64,000 nucleotides of DNA, taken from NCBI GenBank assembly GCA_003222115.1, contig QHUL01000068.1, positions 1 to 64,000 on the forward strand. Direction: 5' to 3'. The position numbers and the translations under genes were made by a program. This DNA comes from Gemmatimonadota bacterium. Its GTDB lineage: Bacteria > Gemmatimonadota > Gemmatimonadetes > Gemmatimonadales > GWC2-71-9. Below, in pieces: positions 61,092 to 64,000 of the stretch (its first letter is position 1; every line of letters starts with the position of its first letter). The notes beneath the pieces were generated by a model. That model saw nothing but the letters and a program-made list of their open reading frames with translations. It made no database searches and was not told the origin of the DNA.

Positions 61092-62071
61092 AGCGCCGCG
61101 CGTTTCTCGGCGTCGTGGGGACCGGGGTCGTGGGGATGTGGGGAGGGCTGCCACGACTGCCGGGCGTCGGCGACCGGTTCATCGAGCGCTGGTCCTGGGC
61201 GATGGGGCAGCCAGTACACCTGATGACGTTCGCCCCCTCGGAAGGGGAGGGTCTCGCTGCGTGCGCGGCCGCGCTCGCGGAGCTGCGGCGCGTGGAGGCG
61301 CGGCTCACGCTGTTCGACGACGCGAGCGACCTGTGCGAGCTGAACCGCCGCGCGGGGCGCGAGGCCATGCGGGTGGACCGGGACCTGCGGGCGGTGCTGG
61401 CGCTCGCGCAGCGCTTCAGACGCCGCACCGGTGGCGCGTTCGACGTCGCCGTCGAGCCGCTGATGCGGACCTGGGGCTTCCACCGCCCCCGCGCCAACGG
61501 GCCATCCCCGGCCGAGATCGCGGAAGCGCGGGAGGCCGTGGGGAGCGCCGTGATCGAGCTGGACGGCGACCGGGCGCGGCTTCCCAACGCTCACACCCAG
61601 CTCGACTTCGGCGGCATCGGCGTGGGGTACGGCATCGCCCGCGCCCTGGCGGTGCTGCGGGCGCGGGGGATCAAACGGGCCTTCCTGGACGTGAGCGGGG
61701 ACTGCGCGGCGATCGGCGCTCCGCCCGGAGAGGAGGGGTGGCTCGTGGAGGTTGCGGACCCCGATCGGCCCGGTCGGGTCATCGCGGCGACGCGGCTACG
61801 CGACACGGCGCTCGCCACGTCCGCCAACAGCGTAGCCGTCGTGCGCTACGGCGCGCTCGTCTGTGGCCACGTGATGAATCCGGCGACCGGATGGCCGGGC
61901 CGCGCCCTGAGGCAGGCCTCCGTGGTGTCGCGGGACCCGGTGGCGGCCGACGCGCTCTCCACGGCGATGCTGGTGTCGGGCCGGAGGCCGCCGGGCGCGC
62001 TCCGGGTCTACGAGGTGACGCGCGGCCCGGACCGCGCTACGGATTGGGCCGGCTCTGCGCCCGGGCCATGA
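61088..62071 (+). CDS. apbE: FAD:protein FMN transferase ApbE
   Basis: A 327-residue flavin transferase that covalently attaches FMN from FAD to Thr in SGAT motifs. The N-terminus KRRAFLGVVGTGVVGMWGGLP is a twin-arginine-like signal, so it acts in the periplasm. Family motifs are LTLFDDASDLCELNR, FDVAVEPLMRTWGFH, LDFGGIGVGYGIARAL, AFLDVSGDCAAIG, TSANSVAVVRYG, GHVMNPATGWPGRALRQASVVS and AADALSTAMLVSG. GTG 61088 overlaps the previous stop. The target is presumably the FMN-binding protein at 60139. The last 35 bases overlap the convergent gene. Confidence 0.94.
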   Translation: MKRRAFLGVVGTGVVGMWGGLPRLPGVGDRFIERWSWAMGQPVHLMTFAPSEGEGLAACAAALAELRRVEARLTLFDDASDLCELNRRAGREAMRVDRDLRAVLALAQRFRRRTGGAFDVAVEPLMRTWGFHRPRANGPSPAEIAEAREAVGSAVIELDGDRARLPNAHTQLDFGGIGVGYGIARALAVLRARGIKRAFLDVSGDCAAIGAPPGEEGWLVEVADPDRPGRVIAATRLRDTALATSANSVAVVRYGALVCGHVMNPATGWPGRALRQASVVSRDPVAADALSTAMLVSGRRPPGALRVYEVTRGPDRATDWAGSAPGP

Positions 62072-62666
62072 CCCGGGCCCGCTCGCGCTCCAGCGTGAGA
62101 ATCGCGCGCGACCAGGAGTCGTTCGCGAGCCCCTGGTAGCTGACCGTGAGGGTCTCGCGGAAGCTGATCCCCTCTTCGAACAAATAGACCGCCACGGCCT
62201 GCTCGCGGGCGTCGAGCTGATAGGAGGCCCACTTCGGGGACAGCGGCACGATCCCAACGGGCCGGAACAGCCGCCCCCGGCTCGTGATGTTCACGTCCTC
62301 CGGCACGAAGCGCGCCTGAGGCACGAGCCCGAAGAAGCTCACCATGGCGAGGACCGGCCGGAGCACGCCGGCGCGCCGCGCCAGGTCGTCGACCACGGCT
62401 CGCTTCGAGCGCACCAGGTCCTGCAACGACCGGTACGTGTCGGGAGCGAGGAGTCGAGTGACGCTCTCCTCGAGGGGGAGGAGCTGGATCTCCAGCTCCG
62501 GGGTGTCGAAGCGTACGATGATATCGTCGCGCTTGAGCGTGCCGAAGCCGATCGGCAGCGAATCTTGGGCGGTTAGGCGGTTAGGCGGATAGGCGGTTAG
62601 CGACACCAGCGCGAGCGTTGCTCTAACCGCCTGACCGCCTAACCGCCTGACTGCGTTGCTCGTCAT
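62037..62666 (-). CDS. secreted hypothetical protein with repeat-derived signal peptide
   Basis: A 209-residue protein. The N-terminus MTSNAVRRLGGQAVRATLALVSLTAYPPNRLTAQ is a signal peptide whose two ends are encoded by GGCGGWTA octamer repeats, just as in the unrelated gene at 10284. The mature part (DSLPIGFGTLKRDDIIVRFDTPELEIQLLPLEESVTRLLAPDTYRSL) is not recognised; it could be periplasmic or outer-membrane associated. It is coupled to engB by an ATGA overlap and its end overlaps apbE antisense by 35 bases. Confidence 0.75.
   Translation of the reverse strand: MTSNAVRRLGGQAVRATLALVSLTAYPPNRLTAQDSLPIGFGTLKRDDIIVRFDTPELEIQLLPLEESVTRLLAPDTYRSLQDLVRSKRAVVDDLARRAGVLRPVLAMVSFFGLVPQARFVPEDVNITSRGRLFRPVGIVPLSPKWASYQLDAREQAVAVYLFEEGISFRETLTVSYQGLANDSWSRAILTLERERARVMARAQSRPNP
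62568..62655. repeat. GGCGGWTA octamer inverted repeat (copy B)
   Basis: Four octamers GGCGGTTA, GGCGGTTA, GGCGGATA, GGCGGTTA (62568-62599) face TAACCGCC, TGACCGCC, TAACCGCC, TGACTGCG (62624-62655) across a 24-base spacer. Same design and same coding role as copy A at 10914-11018. Confidence 0.88.
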
Positions 62667-63277
62667 GACACCGTCTCCCGGATCAGCTCCTCGATCGCCT
62701 CCCGCAGCTCCGCGACGCCTTCCCCCGTCCGCGCGCTCGTCACGACCGCCTGGTCCTCGTCGAGTCGCAGCGTCGCGGCGAGCGTTCGCTCTCGGGGGCG
62801 GCGCTCGCCTCGCGGAAGCTTGTCGCTCTTCGTGAGGGCCGCAAGCACGCGCGTCTGCCGGGCGGCAAGGAGGTCCTGCATCGCGCCGTCGTCAGGCGAG
62901 GGCGTGCGCCGGATGTCGAGCAGCCACACGACCCCGACGAGTCGCGCCCGCTCGAGGCAGCCGGTGAGCAGGTGCTGGAACGCCGCCCGGTCGGTCTTGC
63001 TCGCCTTGGCGTAGCCGTACCCGGGGAGGTCGAGCAAGTAAAAGGCGTGGGGAGTTACCACTCCCCACTCCCCACTCCTGATGTCGATTCGAAACACGTT
63101 CAGCGCCCGGGTCTTGCCGGGGGTCTGGGACACGCGGGCGATCCGTTGGCCGACCAGGGCGTTCAGCAGGCTCGACTTGCCGACGTTGGAGCGGCCGATG
63201 AGGGCGAGTTCGGGAAGCGACGGATCGAGCGGGACGTCGGCGCGGGGAAACGACCCGACGAAGTCGTGGCGCAGCAT
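62663..63277 (-). CDS. engB: ribosome-biogenesis GTPase EngB/YsxC (with short insert)
   Basis: A 204-residue P-loop GTPase for large-subunit assembly. G1 is GRSNVGKSSLLNAL, the following loop SQTPGKTRALNVF is typical, G3 is DLPGYGYAKASK, G4 is LTKSDKLP. Between the strand NVFRID and YLLDLPGYG is an extra segment IRSGEWGVVTPHA (about 66-78), longer than the normal turn. It is encoded by a GGGGAGT repeat element (63041-63078). All GTP-binding motifs are intact. Located directly after clpX on the same strand. Confidence 0.96.
   Translation of the reverse strand: MLRHDFVGSFPRADVPLDPSLPELALIGRSNVGKSSLLNALVGQRIARVSQTPGKTRALNVFRIDIRSGEWGVVTPHAFYLLDLPGYGYAKASKTDRAAFQHLLTGCLERARLVGVVWLLDIRRTPSPDDGAMQDLLAARQTRVLAALTKSDKLPRGERRPRERTLAATLRLDEDQAVVTSARTGEGVAELREAIEELIRETVS
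63041..63078. repeat. GGGGAGT heptamer element inside engB
   Basis: AAAGGCGTGGGGAGT (63041-63055) followed by TACC and ACTCCCC heptamers (63060-63073 plus a partial copy). The first 15 bases are identical to those of the element upstream of ubiX (28191-28205). In engB the element is in frame and translated. Confidence 0.85.
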
Positions 63278-63290
63278 GCTGCGCCCCGGG

Positions 63291-64000
<710 letters not shown>

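Overview
The window is high-GC, almost gap-free bacterial chromosome (no intergenic stretch reaches 200 bp) from a Gram-negative organism with an outer membrane. Several features fit an uncultured Gemmatimonadota or close relative: a SARP/BTAD-TPR regulator, ubiD/ubiA/ubiX genes in a likely menaquinone cluster, tungstate-type transport beside molybdenum-cofactor genes, and families of 7-8 bp tandem repeats. The phylum is inferred from gene style, not from a marker gene. No rRNA, tRNA, CRISPR array, prophage or insertion sequence was found. Both end genes (a DUF11 surface protein and clpX) are cut by the window edges.

Layout. 1-2.3 kb (+): two secreted proteins and a NarL-type response regulator. 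2.4-12.6 kb (-): one long, tightly packed run reading right to left: gpmI, an outer-membrane protein, a tungstate/molybdate ABC permease and ATPase, fdhD, a CoA-binding protein, mobA, mobB, moeA, a GGDEF cyclase, marC and a Vgb-like beta-propeller. This couples oxyanion uptake to molybdenum/tungsten cofactor maturation. 12.6-18.1 kb (+): SH3-like protein, small helical protein, guaB, an amino-acid permease and an NrnA-type phosphoesterase. 18.1-20.1 kb (-): YceI-like protein and four small proteins. 20.2-24.2 kb (+): mrp, a hypothetical protein, a MATE exporter and a SAM hydroxide adenosyltransferase. 24.2-25.1 kb (-): an ECF sigma factor with its zinc-finger anti-sigma. 25.1-29.4 kb (+): ubiE/menG, ubiD, ubiA, ubiX and a YfcE phosphodiesterase, probably late menaquinone synthesis. 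29.4-35.4 kb: a SARP-TPR regulator divergent from two lipoproteins.

35.5-39.8 kb (-): mutM, purD, an M48 peptidase and a trans-sulfuration PLP enzyme. 39.9-45.3 kb (+): an HD-GYP response regulator, glmM, glmS, dtd and maf. 45.3-48.4 kb (-): FHA-GAF-adenylate cyclase and trpE. 48.5-56.8 kb (+): an outer-membrane barrel, a PilB ATPase fused to a receiver domain, hisC-hisB-hisH-nudix-hisF and an alkyltransferase-like protein. 56.7-58.8 kb (-): a hybrid histidine kinase. 59.0-62.1 kb (+): porin, FMN-binding protein, 4-TM protein and ApbE, which looks like a flavinylation-based redox module. 62.0-64.0 kb (-): a secreted protein, engB and clpX.

The most unusual signal is a set of short heptamer/octamer repeats and one 36-bp dispersed element. 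They sit not only between genes but in frame inside conserved genes. Near-identical 36-bp copies are read in the same frame in glmM and hisF. A GGGGAGT element lies inside engB and upstream of ubiX. A GGCGGWTA inverted repeat forms the signal peptides of two unrelated envelope proteins. A second recurring pattern is a TAnnTT-type -10 box only 5-8 bases before the start codon of several genes, suggesting leaderless mRNAs.
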